From Porphyromonas sp. (GTDB lineage Bacteria > Bacteroidota > Bacteroidia > Bacteroidales > Porphyromonadaceae): a DNA stretch of 57,158 nucleotides. The translations under genes and the position numbers were made by a program. The notes under the pieces are model-generated. The model saw only the letters and a list, made by a program, of their open reading frames with translations. It was not told where the DNA came from and did not search any database. The first letter of the stretch is position 1. Each line of letters begins with the position of its first letter. Location: positions 1 through 57,158 of the forward strand of contig JAUNLH010000006.1 in the NCBI GenBank assembly GCA_030532365.1. The letters are read 5' to 3'. Positions 30,949-40,399 of the stretch are shown in pieces.

Positions 30949-32580
30949 TTATCTTGCTGTCATGCGTGCCAGGTCGCTCTCTACCGTGTCAATGGTGCGC
31001 AATCCGAAGGTTTCGCTGAAGACCTTGATCATGCTTGGAGAGAGGTATCCTGGAAGGGTGGGGCCAACTTGTACGTTTTTGAAGCCAAGTGAGAGGAGCG
31101 CCAGCAGTACAATCACTGCCTTCTGCTCGTACCACGCTATATTGATCACGACCGGGAGGTCGTTGACATCCTCGAGCCCAAAGGCTTCTTTGAGTGCCAT
31201 CGCTATCTGTACGATGGAGTAGCTGTCGTTGCACTGACCAGCATCAAGGACCCTGGGAATGCCATTGATGTCTCCGAGTGGGAGCTTGATGTATCTGTAC
31301 TTGGCACAGCCGGCAGTGAGTATGATGGTGTCTTTGGGCAGACCCTCTGCAAACTCGGTGTAGTAGCTGCGCTCTTTGTGACGCCCGTCACAGCCACCCA
31401 TTACGAAGAATTGCTTGATGTTGCCAGCCTTGACCTCCTCAACGACCTTGTCTTGGAGTGCAATCACCTGGTTGTGTGCAAAGCCGCCGATGATCTCACC
31501 GGTCTCAATCTCAGTGGGTGGAGGACACTTCTTGGCATGCTCGATCAGCTCTGAGAAGTCCTTCATCTCACCCTCCTTGCGGTCTGGTATGTGCTTGAAG
31601 CCTGGGAAGCCACAGGTGCCTGTCGTGTATACCCGATCGGCGTAAGTGGCTGTCTTGCGCGGAGGTACGATGCAGTTGGTGGTGAAGAGGAAGACGCCGT
31701 TGAAGTTTTCAAAGTCTTTGGTCTGCTCCCACCAGGCACTGCCGTAGTTGCCTACTAGGTGCTTATACTTCTTGAGCTCTGGATAGTAGTGTGCTGGTAG
31801 CATCTCGGAGTGGGTGTAGATGTCTATGCCCTGGCCTTCTGTCTGCTTCAGCAGATCCTCTAGATCCCTAAGGTCGTGCCCTGAGATGAGGATGCCTGGA
31901 TTTTTCTTAACCCCAATATTCACCTTGGTGATCTCGGGATTGCCGTATCTGCCTGTATTTGCCCTATCTAGCTGAGCCATCGCCTTTACCCCGTATGAAC
32001 CGGTCTTGAGCACCATGGCGGTCAGCTCATCGAGATCCTCCGCGTCTGCAGATGCTACAAGAGCCTCCTCCATAAAAGCGTATATATCAGGATCTTCCAG
32101 CCCTAGTACATAAGCGTGCTCTACATAGGCTGCCATGCCTTTGAGCCCGTAGGTGATCATCTCTCGTAGTGAGCGGATGTTTTCGTCTTGAGTGCGTAGC
32201 ACACCAACCTCTCGCGCCTTTGCTTCTATCTCAGCTCTGTCGGTAGACTCCCAGTCGGCTGAAGGGATCTCCCGGCCGAGGGCTGTACGGAGCTCGCGGC
32301 GTAACTCGTAGCCTTTATTGATCTGGGTGATAAAGCGCTCGAAGTCAAAGTTGGCATTGGTGATAGTCATGAAGAGCGACTCTGCGATGTAGCGCCCTAT
32401 GCTCATAGGCACCTCACCACCAGCCTGGCGCACAGCCTGTGCGTAGTGCGAGATGCTACGAAGGAGGTAGATGGTAAAGTCTTGGATGCCTGCTACCTCT
32501 GCGGTTTTTCCACATACACCTCTGACGGTGCAGCCGGTGTTGCGTGCCGTCTCTTGGCACTGAAAACAAAACATACTCAT
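30949..32580 (-). CDS. hcp: Hydroxylamine reductase / hybrid-cluster protein
   Basis: A 543-residue cytosolic iron-sulfur enzyme with an N-terminal [4Fe-4S] site and a hybrid Fe-S-O cluster. The N-terminal cysteines are in [15 protein letters not shown] and VRGVCGK. C-terminal cluster ligands lie in [19 protein letters not shown] and [10 protein letters not shown]. The family reduces hydroxylamine in vitro and is considered a nitric oxide reductase in vivo. It is divergent from a Crp/Fnr-type regulator with 140 bp between, the classic HcpR arrangement, and a perfect -7 box lies 40 bp upstream of the start. Confidence 0.95.
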   Translation of the reverse strand: MSMFCFQCQETARNTGCTVRGVCGKTAEVAGIQDFTIYLLRSISHYAQAVRQAGGEVPMSIGRYIAESLFMTITNANFDFERFITQINKGYELRRELRTALGREIPSADWESTDRAEIEAKAREVGVLRTQDENIRSLREMITYGLKGMAAYVEHAYVLGLEDPDIYAFMEEALVASADAEDLDELTAMVLKTGSYGVKAMAQLDRANTGRYGNPEITKVNIGVKKNPGILISGHDLRDLEDLLKQTEGQGIDIYTHSEMLPAHYYPELKKYKHLVGNYGSAWWEQTKDFENFNGVFLFTTNCIVPPRKTATYADRVYTTGTCGFPGFKHIPDRKEGEMKDFSELIEHAKKCPPPTEIETGEIIGGFAHNQVIALQDKVVEEVKAGNIKQFFVMGGCDGRHKERSYYTEFAEGLPKDTIILTAGCAKYRYIKLPLGDINGIPRVLDAGQCNDSYSIVQIAMALKEAFGLEDVNDLPVVINIAWYEQKAVIVLLALLSLGFKNVQVGPTLPGYLSPSMIKVFSETFGLRTIDTVESDLARMTAR

Positions 32581-32619
32581 AACTAGATAATTATATTGAG
32601 GTTATACGAATGATACACT

Positions 32620-32628
32620 GCAAATATA
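32620..32628 (-). promoter_or_regulatory. -7 promoter box of hcp
   Basis: TATATTTGC on the minus strand, 40 bp before the hcp ATG. The palindrome at 32641-32656 falls about where the -33 region would be. Confidence 0.65.
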
Positions 32629-32640
32629 AAGAAAGCCTGA

Positions 32641-32668
32641 GATAACACGTGTGATAAATGTGACATTT
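32641..32668. promoter_or_regulatory. Two overlapping palindromes between hcp and its regulator
   Basis: GATAACACGTGTGATA (32641-32656) is an imperfect 16-bp palindrome around ACACGTGT. AAATGTGACATTT (32656-32668) is a perfect 6+1+6 inverted repeat. Dimeric Crp/Fnr-family proteins bind such symmetric sites, and the regulator gene lies next door. Which of the two is the operator cannot be told from sequence. Confidence 0.5.
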
Positions 32669-32720
32669 CTTCTATTTTATTCTGTATATTGCGGTGGGAT
32701 TATTTATGCGTAAGATAACG

Positions 32721-33407
32721 ATGAAAAACGAAAAAATTAAGTGCCCTAGACTCTTCAACTACTTCTGCAGTGTAGAGTGTGCTGGGAAGTTTCCAGACAA
32801 GTTGATCGAGATGCTGGCTGAGAAGCCAAGGAAGTTGCGTGAGTTTGCCAAGGGAGAGCACATCGCCTACCAGGGAGACTCGATAGAGATGCTGATGCTC
32901 CTTGCTAAAGGGAGTGTGCGGATGGAGATCATCTCCGATACCGGCTATGACCTCTTCGTCGCTGAGCATAAGGCACCCTTCCCACTCGGTGCGTCGCTCC
33001 TCTTCTCTTCTAACCATCGCTTCTCTCATGATGTCATAGCGCTAGAGGATTGTGTCGTAGAGTATTACGACCTCGAAGGAGTGGAGAAGGCGCTCACCAT
33101 CTGCCCTCACTTCCGTCGTGGTTTTCTCAATTATAGCAGTAACCAGCTGCAAGACCTAAGTCAGCGGTTGCAGATCTTTTCGATAAAGAAGATACGCTCC
33201 AAGCTGGCTTACTATATCTTGGAACAGGCGAATAGTGAAGGAGAATTTAGCCTAGGGATGAGTGTGACCTCGCTGGCAGAGTACTTTGGAGTGACGCGCT
33301 CGGCACTTTCTCGCGTCATCACCGAGCTCGTAGAGCTGGGTGCCATCGAGTATGATAAGGGAGATGGTAAGGTGCTGGATAAGAGGAAGCTAGCCAACGA
33401 GATATAG
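32721..33407 (+). CDS. Crp/Fnr-family regulator, HcpR-like
   Basis: A regulator of about 228 residues. Cyclic-nucleotide-binding-like beta-roll at residues ~15-130 (FAKGEHIAYQGDSIEMLMLL, GSVRMEI), dimer helix at ~130-160, and winged helix with MSVTSLAEYFGVTRSALSRVITEL near the C-terminus. No N-terminal [4Fe-4S] cysteine cluster of the true FNR type is seen (only CPRL, CSVEC), so NO sensing would use another mode, as proposed for heme-binding HcpR of Porphyromonas. The start at 32721 is preferred because a weak -7 box (TATATTGC, 32685-32692) leaves almost no leader for the ATG at 32706. It probably activates hcp. Confidence 0.85.
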   Translation: MKNEKIKCPRLFNYFCSVECAGKFPDKLIEMLAEKPRKLREFAKGEHIAYQGDSIEMLMLLAKGSVRMEIISDTGYDLFVAEHKAPFPLGASLLFSSNHRFSHDVIALEDCVVEYYDLEGVEKALTICPHFRRGFLNYSSNQLQDLSQRLQIFSIKKIRSKLAYYILEQANSEGEFSLGMSVTSLAEYFGVTRSALSRVITELVELGAIEYDKGDGKVLDKRKLANEI

Positions 33408-33447
33408 TGCACATAGAGCTGGCGTGCTTCGGAGCTAGGTATGGATC

Positions 33448-33687
33448 TTAAAGTCTCCTCTGTCTCCTGTTAGTCAGTAGCTTACGGATACTTCGGTAGA
33501 GATATCTCACGATCCAAAAGACGACGAATAGGAGTATTAAAACGTTGATGATCGAGAAGATCGTATAGAGTACGGGAGAGGCATTGATCTTATCAGAGAT
33601 ATAATGCTCTGCTGCAGGGAGAAGCAGGAGCAAACCAAAGAAAAACAATCCTATCAGGCTCGTCGGCTCATAACGCTCGTAACTCAT
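33448..33687 (-). CDS. Small two-helix membrane protein, unknown
   Basis: A 79-residue protein with two hydrophobic segments (about residues 10-26, LIGLFFFGLLLLLPAA, and 38-62, VLYTIFSIINVLILLFVVFWIV) and a strongly basic tail (RKLLTNRRQRRL). It looks like the small inner-membrane proteins common in Bacteroidota. The promoter box TAACTTTG at 33723 supports it as real. No function can be assigned. Confidence 0.6.
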   Translation of the reverse strand: MSYERYEPTSLIGLFFFGLLLLLPAAEHYISDKINASPVLYTIFSIINVLILLFVVFWIVRYLYRSIRKLLTNRRQRRL

Positions 33688-33722
33688 GTATATCTCAGTC
33701 CCTTAGTGATTTAACCATCGAC

Positions 33723-33730
33723 CAAAGTTA
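33723..33730 (-). promoter_or_regulatory. -7 promoter box of the small membrane protein gene
   Basis: TAACTTTG on the minus strand matches TAnnTTTG and lies 36 bp before the ATG. Confidence 0.5.
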
Positions 33731-33845
33731 CCAATTCTTTCGCTTTTTAATACACAAGCCCTTTTTCATCAAGAGTTAGCTAGATTTCAGCCCCCACGAG
33801 CAAAAGCGCGGTATTTGATGATGAGAGAGCTCTCAATCAATCAAT

Positions 33846-33894
33846 GGCAGATGTGGGGCTCATCGCTAACTATGGCGTCTCTCCCACATCTGCC
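33846..33894 (-). terminator. Hairpin at the end of the polysaccharide locus
   Basis: A perfect 12-bp stem (GGCAGATGTGGG / CCCACATCTGCC) with a 25-nt loop, 30 bp after the last gene of the leftward locus. There is no clear T run. Confidence 0.6.
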
Positions 33895-33923
33895 GATCAT
33901 GACTAGTATTGTATTGTTTGTGA

Positions 33924-35060
33924 TTATCGGATCTCAGCGATCACGCGATCCAAGTCTTCGTGAGTGAGTGCTGACCCAGATGGCAGGCACAATCCAACAT
34001 TAAACAGCGACTCTGACACAGACATCCCCTCACGTGTACTGTAGAAGGGGCAGTCCTTAAATACCGGTTGCAGGTGCATCGGCTTCCACAGCGGCCGGCT
34101 CTCGATATTGGCAGCATCTAGCTTAAGCCTTAGATCTTCGCGGTCGTAGCCAGTGACAGCCGAGTCAATAGTGATGCAGGTGAGCCAATAGTTGCTATCA
34201 AACTCGGCAGAGGGAGCCTGCATGACTTTGATGCCAGGTATATCTGCTAGGTGCTCCACGTAGTAGGAGTGATTAGCACGACGGGCATCGACGTGCTCCT
34301 GCAATACTTCCATCTGACCACGCCCGATACCAGCTGATATGTTGGACAGACGATAGTTGTAACCCACGTGTTCGTGCTGATAATGAGGTGCATCTTCACG
34401 AGCTTGTGTAGCAAAGAACATGATGCGCTTAGCCTCTGCTTCACTGCGGGTCACCAGTGCACCTCCACCTGATGTAGTGATGATCTTATTGCCGTTAAAC
34501 GAGAGTGCTCCGTACTTGCCAAGAGTGCCACACTTGCGCCCCTTGTAGGTGGAGCCTAATGCCTCGGCTGCATCCTCAATGATAGGTATCTCGTATTCGT
34601 TTGCCACTTCCATGATCTCGTCCATCCTAGCAGGCATCCCATATAAGTGAACTGGTACTATGGCCATAGGTTTTTTGCCAGTCACCTTGATCCGATCCTC
34701 TATCGCTTTTCGCAAAGCTCGAGGGCACATATTCCATGTTTTGGGTTCGCTGTCCACAAATACTGGAGATGCTCCTTGGTATTTGATTGGATTAGCACTA
34801 GCTGAGAAGGTGAAACTCTGACAGATCACCTCATCACCCGGCTTGACATCCAGCATTACCATAGCCAAGTGCAGAGCAGCAGTCCCCGCGCTCAGTGCTA
34901 CCACATGCACATCCTCATTGAGATACGCCCTCAAGTCCGCCTCAAAAGCATTGACATTAGGGCCCAGAGGTACCACCCAATTAGTATCAAACGCCTCCTT
35001 GATATACTTCTGTTCGTTGCCACCCATCTCAGCCAACGACAGCCAAATCTTTTTCTTCAT
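33924..35060 (-). CDS. DegT/PglE-like PLP aminotransferase
   Basis: A 378-residue sugar aminotransferase of the DegT/DnrJ/EryC1 family. Motifs: SAGTAALHLAMVMLDVKPGDEVICQ (PLP phosphate region), VPVHLYGMPARMDEI, EDAAEALGS and the PLP-lysine loop GKYGALSFNGNKIITTSGGG (Lys in GNK). In the bacillosamine route this enzyme (PglE/WeeJ type) aminates the 4-keto sugar made by a PglF-like dehydratase. Such a dehydratase heads the locus at 45275, and a PglD-like acetyltransferase is the adjacent gene upstream (283-bp gap with nothing I can identify). The assignment to diNAcBac rather than another 4-amino sugar is inferred from this trio. Confidence 0.85.
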   Translation of the reverse strand: MKKKIWLSLAEMGGNEQKYIKEAFDTNWVVPLGPNVNAFEADLRAYLNEDVHVVALSAGTAALHLAMVMLDVKPGDEVICQSFTFSASANPIKYQGASPVFVDSEPKTWNMCPRALRKAIEDRIKVTGKKPMAIVPVHLYGMPARMDEIMEVANEYEIPIIEDAAEALGSTYKGRKCGTLGKYGALSFNGNKIITTSGGGALVTRSEAEAKRIMFFATQAREDAPHYQHEHVGYNYRLSNISAGIGRGQMEVLQEHVDARRANHSYYVEHLADIPGIKVMQAPSAEFDSNYWLTCITIDSAVTGYDREDLRLKLDAANIESRPLWKPMHLQPVFKDCPFYSTREGMSVSESLFNVGLCLPSGSALTHEDLDRVIAEIR

Positions 35061-35343
35061 GCAAATAAAAATATCTTGTATAAATGTTTAGCAGTGAAAT
35101 AATCTAAGTGACTTTATTTTGATTGTTGCGATTTATATATCAATAAGACCATCTCGGTTCCAGCTCTATGGTTACCTATCATCACAATCTACACTGCTTC
35201 GTACTAATCAGGTAGTCATGTATAAAAAAGGTAACGCTCTCTAATTAGCTATTCTGGTATACATCACACTTTCTGCTACTAAGTATAGAATGGAGTCTAT
35301 AAGTTTTTACTTTTACAGATGAACAGGTATCTCCGAAATAGAC

Positions 35344-35988
35344 TTACATTGCTTTGTATTTCAATAGCTTTGCGGGTACTCCAGCTACAATAGAATTAGG
35401 TTTGACATCTCGGATAACAACTGCACCAGCTCCTATTAGAGAATTTTTACCGACGCACTTTACTCCAGTCATTATTGTGGATGCAATTCCACAATAAGCA
35501 AGATCTTCAACTATAATTGAAGCACCGACATTAGTTCCTTGTGAGAAAAAACATGCCTCCCCAATTTTTGTATGGTGAGCAATATTTACTCCCATGCTTA
35601 TCATTGTGAAATCTCCTATAGATGAAAAAGGCATGATACTGCTACTCGGCAATATATACACCCCTCTTCCTAATTTAACAGTTGGGTCTATTATAACAGA
35701 GGGGTGAATGAAATTGGGGGTCAATGCGCCGCACTTAACAAACTCATTAAAGAGTCTAAATCTAAGTTCATTATTTCCGAGAGGAATAAATACATTTGTT
35801 TTGTGATGAGCACTAACGTACTCCTTTGCTTTTCTAATAGAGCCAATTACTAAGATGTCGTTGATTACTTTACCATGAATCTCTTCGTTATCGTCATAAA
35901 AACCGACTACATCATAGCCTGAAGAAAGATACTGAGAGTAAATCTCGGCATAAGTCCCTGCCCCAATAATTATCGCTTTATTTCTCAT
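35344..35988 (-). CDS. PglD-like sugar O/N-acetyltransferase (left-handed beta-helix)
   Basis: About 214 residues starting at MRNKAIIIGAGTYAE; an upstream in-frame start adds 11 residues without resemblance to the family. The N-terminal Rossmann-like UDP-sugar domain (IIIGAGTYAEIYSQYL, VVGFYDDN) is followed by hexapeptide repeats of a left-handed beta-helix (PTVKLGRGVYILPSSSI, VGASIIVEDLAYCGI, GKNSLIGAGAVVIRDV). This is the PglD/NeuD layout. It would acetylate the 4-amino group of the UDP-sugar with acetyl-CoA. It sits directly upstream of the aminotransferase in transcription order. It is AT-rich like the rest of the locus. Confidence 0.85.
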   Translation of the reverse strand: MRNKAIIIGAGTYAEIYSQYLSSGYDVVGFYDDNEEIHGKVINDILVIGSIRKAKEYVSAHHKTNVFIPLGNNELRFRLFNEFVKCGALTPNFIHPSVIIDPTVKLGRGVYILPSSSIMPFSSIGDFTMISMGVNIAHHTKIGEACFFSQGTNVGASIIVEDLAYCGIASTIMTGVKCVGKNSLIGAGAVVIRDVKPNSIVAGVPAKLLKYKAM

Positions 35989-36162
35989 AATGACAGTTTT
36001 AATACAATATTTAAGATACAATAATTGAAAGATCTATTAATCATCACACTATTCCCCAAGTCATTTTTTATGAGTAACTGGGATAAGATAAAAACGCTTT
36101 GAAAAGAAAGACTGATCCTCATATGATAGAACACGTATTTAGCATAAAAGCTGTAATGCCAT

Positions 36163-36217
36163 CTCTTCGACTTATTTTTTTACATCAAACTCTTCGACTT
36201 ATTTTTTTTACATCAAA
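36163..36217. repeat. Two-copy tandem repeat, ~27 bp
   Basis: Two adjacent copies of a unit beginning CTCTTCGACTTA and ending TACATCAAA. The units are 27 and 28 bp and differ only in the length of the internal T run (7 versus 8). This is a recent duplication in non-coding AT-rich DNA. Confidence 0.85.
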
Positions 36218-36360
36218 AAATGAAATAAAACATCACAAAAGAAGTTCTTTCGTTTAATTAGTCTATCAAATACAAAAAGCTACCCCCCTCTTTTAAAATC
36301 AAATAATAGAGAGATCTAGTTAATATGCTTCTGTATAGTTAACTCCGATAGTGCTTCTCC

Positions 36361-37440
36361 TATTTTTTCTCATGTACCTAAATAGTTCTTATCATAAATA
36401 AAAAAACCATAATTTCGAGGTCAGTCTCTACCATTCCATGTATGGTCTCATCCAAATCAGCAACATAGATACGGCCATCTTTCTCTATGGTTCCTCGAAA
36501 ATGCTTCGGCAGCTAATTTCTCCAATCACGCAGTTGAAAAGTATATTATTCATAACATTATGCTCATTAATCCTCCAGCATGTCAAGAATAGATTATTAT
36601 CATTACCTCAACCATTCCCCTCAACAAGTTCTTTCATTCCCCAAGGTATTTCCCCAAAATAAGTTATGCCAAAATAGATATCAGTGTTTTTCTCATAGTA
36701 ATAAGTACATCGCATATCTACTCCGTTGTTTTTTCATATCCTTCCAAAAGAAGTCCGTTGAAATATTAACCTTCTCTTCTAATACCATTATGATACTTGC
36801 TGGTGTGAAACCCATACAGCATAGCATAAAAAATCTATCAATATTTTTTTCTCGTTCTCTAAGAGTGTGAACCAATTCTTTAGTAGCAGGACATATTCTC
36901 TTTCTCCTTGTATGTTGTGCCCTCCTGCTTTTGCATATTATGGTTTGCATTTATTTTTTCTAAAGCGTACTATTGCATAATTCATAGTATCAGATATTTT
37001 ATTTGCCTCGACAAATTCATTGGACACGGTGCCATCTCACCCAACTTTGTATTTCCTTATTCAGAAAAGAATAACACCTCCACCTTATGGTAAACAATGA
37101 GATGAATCCAAGGGGACTTTGCTGCTAAGAGGCGATCGCTCTAAAATGATCCTTAACATCAGTGATTTACGACTGTAAACGCTCTACTCTATTGATTTTA
37201 CAAATTCTACCTGTCAAACCATTCATGACAACCATTTCATCATCTTCTAATATAGAATCAAGTCTCTTGTCAGATCCCCTGTTATCCTCAAACTCAATTT
37301 TAGTATTCTCAGGAGTGAAAGGAGGAATGAAGTGCATTGTACGATATCTCCTTGGATCATTCATCTATTTTATTCACATCTCCAAATCACCCTCATGCGT
37401 CAGCCAATGTGTAAGCATTTCTATATACATTAATTAAAAG
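36361..37440 (-). pseudogene. Decayed coding region inside the polysaccharide locus
   Basis: Between the PglD-like and PglC-like genes, about 1.5 kb lacks an intact gene. The minus strand shows protein-like pieces in shifting frames broken by stops. One is a 65-residue piece at 37167-37364 (PPFTPENTKIEFEDNRG). Another is an 85-residue piece at 36693-36950 (FFWKDMKKQRSRYAMYLLL). There are also pieces reading YFGEIPWGMKELVEGNG (about 36610-36665) and GRIYVADLDETIHGMVE (about 36425-36477). They could be remnants of one or two glycan genes or of a transferred gene. I do not recognise the family, and some pieces may be chance. Confidence 0.4.
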
Positions 37441-37508
37441 TAAATTTTTCTCTCTAGTCGTAATATCACAGTTATGGAAATAAGGGTCTAATTATCTCAT
37501 GACTTCAC

Positions 37509-38141
37509 CTATGCATTCATATTGGACTTGGTTATCCTGTCTTTATCAAGGGGTAAACCTAACGCTCCTGGAATGACGGCAATATCCTCACGAGACAGCA
37601 CCTTCTTAATCGTTTTCATAAAGATAGAAAAATCTAACGAAAAACACTGATGTTCTACGTATGAAACATCCATCTCCAGACGTTTATCCCAAGGGAGATG
37701 ATTCCTCCCGTTCACCTGGGCAAGCCCAGTAATACCAGGTTGCACCTCGTGACGGCGGTGTTCGCGCTCCGTATAGTAAGGTAAATATCGAACGAATAAT
37801 GGTCTTGGTCCGATAAAGCTCATGTCCCCTTTGAGGACATTCCATAATTGGGGAAGCTCATCTATAGAGGTCTTCCGAACGAAGCGACCGACTGTGGTTA
37901 TGCGCTGTGCATCAGGTAATAGGCGTCCCTTCGCGTCTCGTTCATCCGTCATACTCTTAAACTTATAGAGCTTAAATATTTTCTCATCCTTACCTGGTCT
38001 CTCCTGTATAAAGATAGCGCCCGCTCCCTTATTGGCAATACTCAACCAGATGTAAATCACCACCAATAGAGGTGACAGCACCACGAGTCCTATCAGTGCC
38101 ATCAAAAAATCCAACAATCGTTTTATATACCTCCTATACAT
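37509..38141 (-). CDS. PglC-like initiating phosphoglycosyl transferase
   Basis: A 210-residue monotopic bacterial sugar transferase that moves a sugar-phosphate from a UDP-sugar to undecaprenyl phosphate, the first membrane step of glycan assembly. Motifs: the N-terminal reentrant helix LLDFLMALIGLVVLSPLLVV, FIQERPGKDEKIFKLYKFKS, the catalytic region TSIDELPQLWNVLKGDMSFIGPRP, and QVNGRN with PGITGLAQ. The small size without extra membrane domains fits PglC. With the PglF-, PglE- and PglD-like genes of this locus, the substrate is probably UDP-diNAcBac. The start abuts the stop of the upstream glycosyltransferase (1-bp overlap). Confidence 0.9.
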   Translation of the reverse strand: MYRRYIKRLLDFLMALIGLVVLSPLLVVIYIWLSIANKGAGAIFIQERPGKDEKIFKLYKFKSMTDERDAKGRLLPDAQRITTVGRFVRKTSIDELPQLWNVLKGDMSFIGPRPLFVRYLPYYTEREHRRHEVQPGITGLAQVNGRNHLPWDKRLEMDVSYVEHQCFSLDFSIFMKTIKKVLSREDIAVIPGALGLPLDKDRITKSNMNA

Positions 38142-39289
38142 TATTCATTGTCAATGAGTGAATTGTATTCTTGTAGTAAAGCTTGCCATACCGCCGATTG
38201 CTCGTAACGGCTTTCGATCATCGGTCTAGCATTCTTTGACATGTATATGGTCTGATTCTTATCCTCAATCATCTTGAGCATACCATGATACAGGGCGTCG
38301 CTATCTCGTGCCGGGACAATATAACCATTCTCACCTTCGATGACAATCTCATTACAGCCGTTAATATCAGAGACTACAACAGGCAATCCCATGGCGCCAG
38401 CCTGTATAACTACGTTTGGGAACCCTTCTCGATAGCTTGGCAACACTAGGGTGTCTGATGATGCTAGCCACGGCCTGACATCAGTTTGCCATCCAGCTTC
38501 TATTATACAATCATTGTCTTGTATATCGCGGATGACTTCATCAGGGAGTGGGTCTAAATCTGACTCCATCTTCCCGACTAATAGTAAACGACTATCAGGA
38601 TATACAACGTGTATTTTCTGGAATGCATTGACCAACTCCATTATACCCTTATCCTTAACAATTCGACCGATAAAAATAAAGGTGAAGCTACCTCCTGTCT
38701 TATCGCTGATGCGCTTAGCTTGCTCCAGCACATCTTCTGACCTTGAAAAATAATTGAGGTTGATCCCATTGATATTACCATTCAATATTTTTTTGAGCGG
38801 TTTCTTTGTTATCCTGTTTCCCCTCAAGGTCTTAGCGACACCATCCCCTTCTGGTATCACCTTTGTAGCACAAGCACAGGTGATCCTTTCCATTCTGATT
38901 AACACCCATCTAAAGAGCCCAGTGGTGGTCTCAAACCTTAACCCTGTAACTGTATATATGCGGTGTGGTACATGACACCACCATGCCGCCATCATGCCTA
39001 ATAGAGATGCCTTTGGCGTATTAGCGTGAACAATTAAAGGCTTCTCTTTTTTTATGACCTTGATCAACTGGAATAATGCCTTAAGATCGTTGTCAATACT
39101 AATAGGTCGAACTAGATTAGGAATAACAATCGTCCGAAACCTCTCTCTACTAGCTGCCTTCTCTGATAAGTCCACCGGTGGACCTGAAATACCGATTACC
39201 TTGTATCCATTTTTTCTCAAAAACTGAGGTTGTCCCTCAATCATACCAAAGGAGTCGGATATGGTGACCAATCGAAGTAGTTTCTTCAT
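38141..39289 (-). CDS. GT4-family glycosyltransferase
   Basis: A 382-residue GT-B glycosyltransferase. The N-terminal acceptor half has HANTPKASLLGMMAAWW and HRIYTVTGLRFETT, typical of the PglA/WbpX-like GT4 group that acts next to PglC. The C-terminal donor domain shows FIGRIVKDKGIMELVNAF, SYREGFPNVVIQAGAMGLPV and the EX7E-like acidic region. It likely adds the second sugar to the lipid-linked precursor in the cytoplasm, the same role as PglA after PglC, inferred from similarity and neighbourhood. Confidence 0.85.
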   Translation of the reverse strand: MKKLLRLVTISDSFGMIEGQPQFLRKNGYKVIGISGPPVDLSEKAASRERFRTIVIPNLVRPISIDNDLKALFQLIKVIKKEKPLIVHANTPKASLLGMMAAWWCHVPHRIYTVTGLRFETTTGLFRWVLIRMERITCACATKVIPEGDGVAKTLRGNRITKKPLKKILNGNINGINLNYFSRSEDVLEQAKRISDKTGGSFTFIFIGRIVKDKGIMELVNAFQKIHVVYPDSRLLLVGKMESDLDPLPDEVIRDIQDNDCIIEAGWQTDVRPWLASSDTLVLPSYREGFPNVVIQAGAMGLPVVVSDINGCNEIVIEGENGYIVPARDSDALYHGMLKMIEDKNQTIYMSKNARPMIESRYEQSAVWQALLQEYNSLIDNE

Positions 39290-39292
39290 TTC

Positions 39293-40387
39293 CTATATGA
39301 GTGATAAAATTACTGTAACAAAACATTGAATAGAAAGGATGGCTGCAGTTAATTTTCCTTGATTGCGAACCACTGGAGCTCTCATCAACGGATATGCGAG
39401 AATCAATGGATATATAAACCATGAAAGGTGTGCAAAGCGATCAGAAAAATTTGCACGGATAATTAGTATCCAAAATATATTAGCTAACATATAGGTGAAA
39501 ACAAGTCGAAGGTATATCTTGTCATGATACTTTTTAATGACAATAAAATAGTAAGCGAGAAGTACTGGGGGTGAACTATATATAATGAAATCTAATCTAA
39601 ATCCTGTTTTTGAAAATAATGAGGGATCCGCTTCATTTAATAAGTAGTCTGCAAATCTGTCATCGTATGAAGAACCTATAAATGAAAAAGTTCCGGTAAA
39701 TGTATTGCCAAATAATGCACTTATTATTATCGCTACGATCCACATGATCAAATAGGGCTTAAATGTATTACACCACTTACTAAGCAAGAGGAGAAAAAAT
39801 GGCAAGATGGCAGATGCGTGAAATAAAACACCAAGCCCGCCCCAAAAAATACCTTTATACACTTTTTCTTCAACCAGTATAAGTGATGCCATTAGTAAAA
39901 TCAAACTTGTGGAAATCCCCTGTCTTATTGTGTTTACCCCATATGCATAGAAAGTAAAAGAGCTTAGGAAAAACAACAAAGCTAAATATGAGTTGCTTTT
40001 GAAAAATTTATAGCAGGATATGAGTACTGGAAGCAGATATAAGATTTCTAGCAATAAGAAGTAGCTTGACACACTCATTATTTGAGCACAAAAATATGTG
40101 AAAAAATTAAAGGCCAACTCATTTGTATGATAGACCGTGGAGTAATCACCTGCAGCATATTGTTCAAATAGACGAGCGTAGGTAACTGTGTCAACAAAAG
40201 TAATATCAATAGGACGTAAACCTATAAAAAGACAGAGTGTAACAGTTAGTAGAACTGAAAAGGTTATTGACTTATGTTTAGAGAAAAGATATGAATTTGA
40301 TTTCATAGAAAGTTTTAAGCTTTCTATGATGACTAAGATTACCACCAATGAAATATATACTGTGTAGTAAGATTCAGGTCTAATCAT
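39293..40387 (-). CDS. EpsG-like polysaccharide polymerase (Wzy type)
   Basis: A 364-residue membrane protein with about ten hydrophobic segments, including a large hydrophilic loop after TM2-TM3. NTIRQGISTSLILL is the EpsG-family signature, and the N-terminal SITFSVLLTVTLCLFIGLRP with DTVTYARLFEQY is also typical. It would polymerise repeat units on the periplasmic side. It is adjacent to two glycosyltransferases and is the only polymerase candidate in the locus. Low GC. Confidence 0.8.
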   Translation of the reverse strand: MIRPESYYTVYISLVVILVIIESLKLSMKSNSYLFSKHKSITFSVLLTVTLCLFIGLRPIDITFVDTVTYARLFEQYAAGDYSTVYHTNELAFNFFTYFCAQIMSVSSYFLLLEILYLLPVLISCYKFFKSNSYLALLFFLSSFTFYAYGVNTIRQGISTSLILLMASLILVEEKVYKGIFWGGLGVLFHASAILPFFLLLLSKWCNTFKPYLIMWIVAIIISALFGNTFTGTFSFIGSSYDDRFADYLLNEADPSLFSKTGFRLDFIIYSSPPVLLAYYFIVIKKYHDKIYLRLVFTYMLANIFWILIIRANFSDRFAHLSWFIYPLILAYPLMRAPVVRNQGKLTAAILSIQCFVTVILSLI

Positions 40388-40399
40388 ACAGTGGTTAAA

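Noticed and set aside
36163..36217. Insertion-sequence target duplication or terminal repeats
   Set aside because: The copies are adjacent with nothing between them and no transposase is present; simple tandem duplication explains it.
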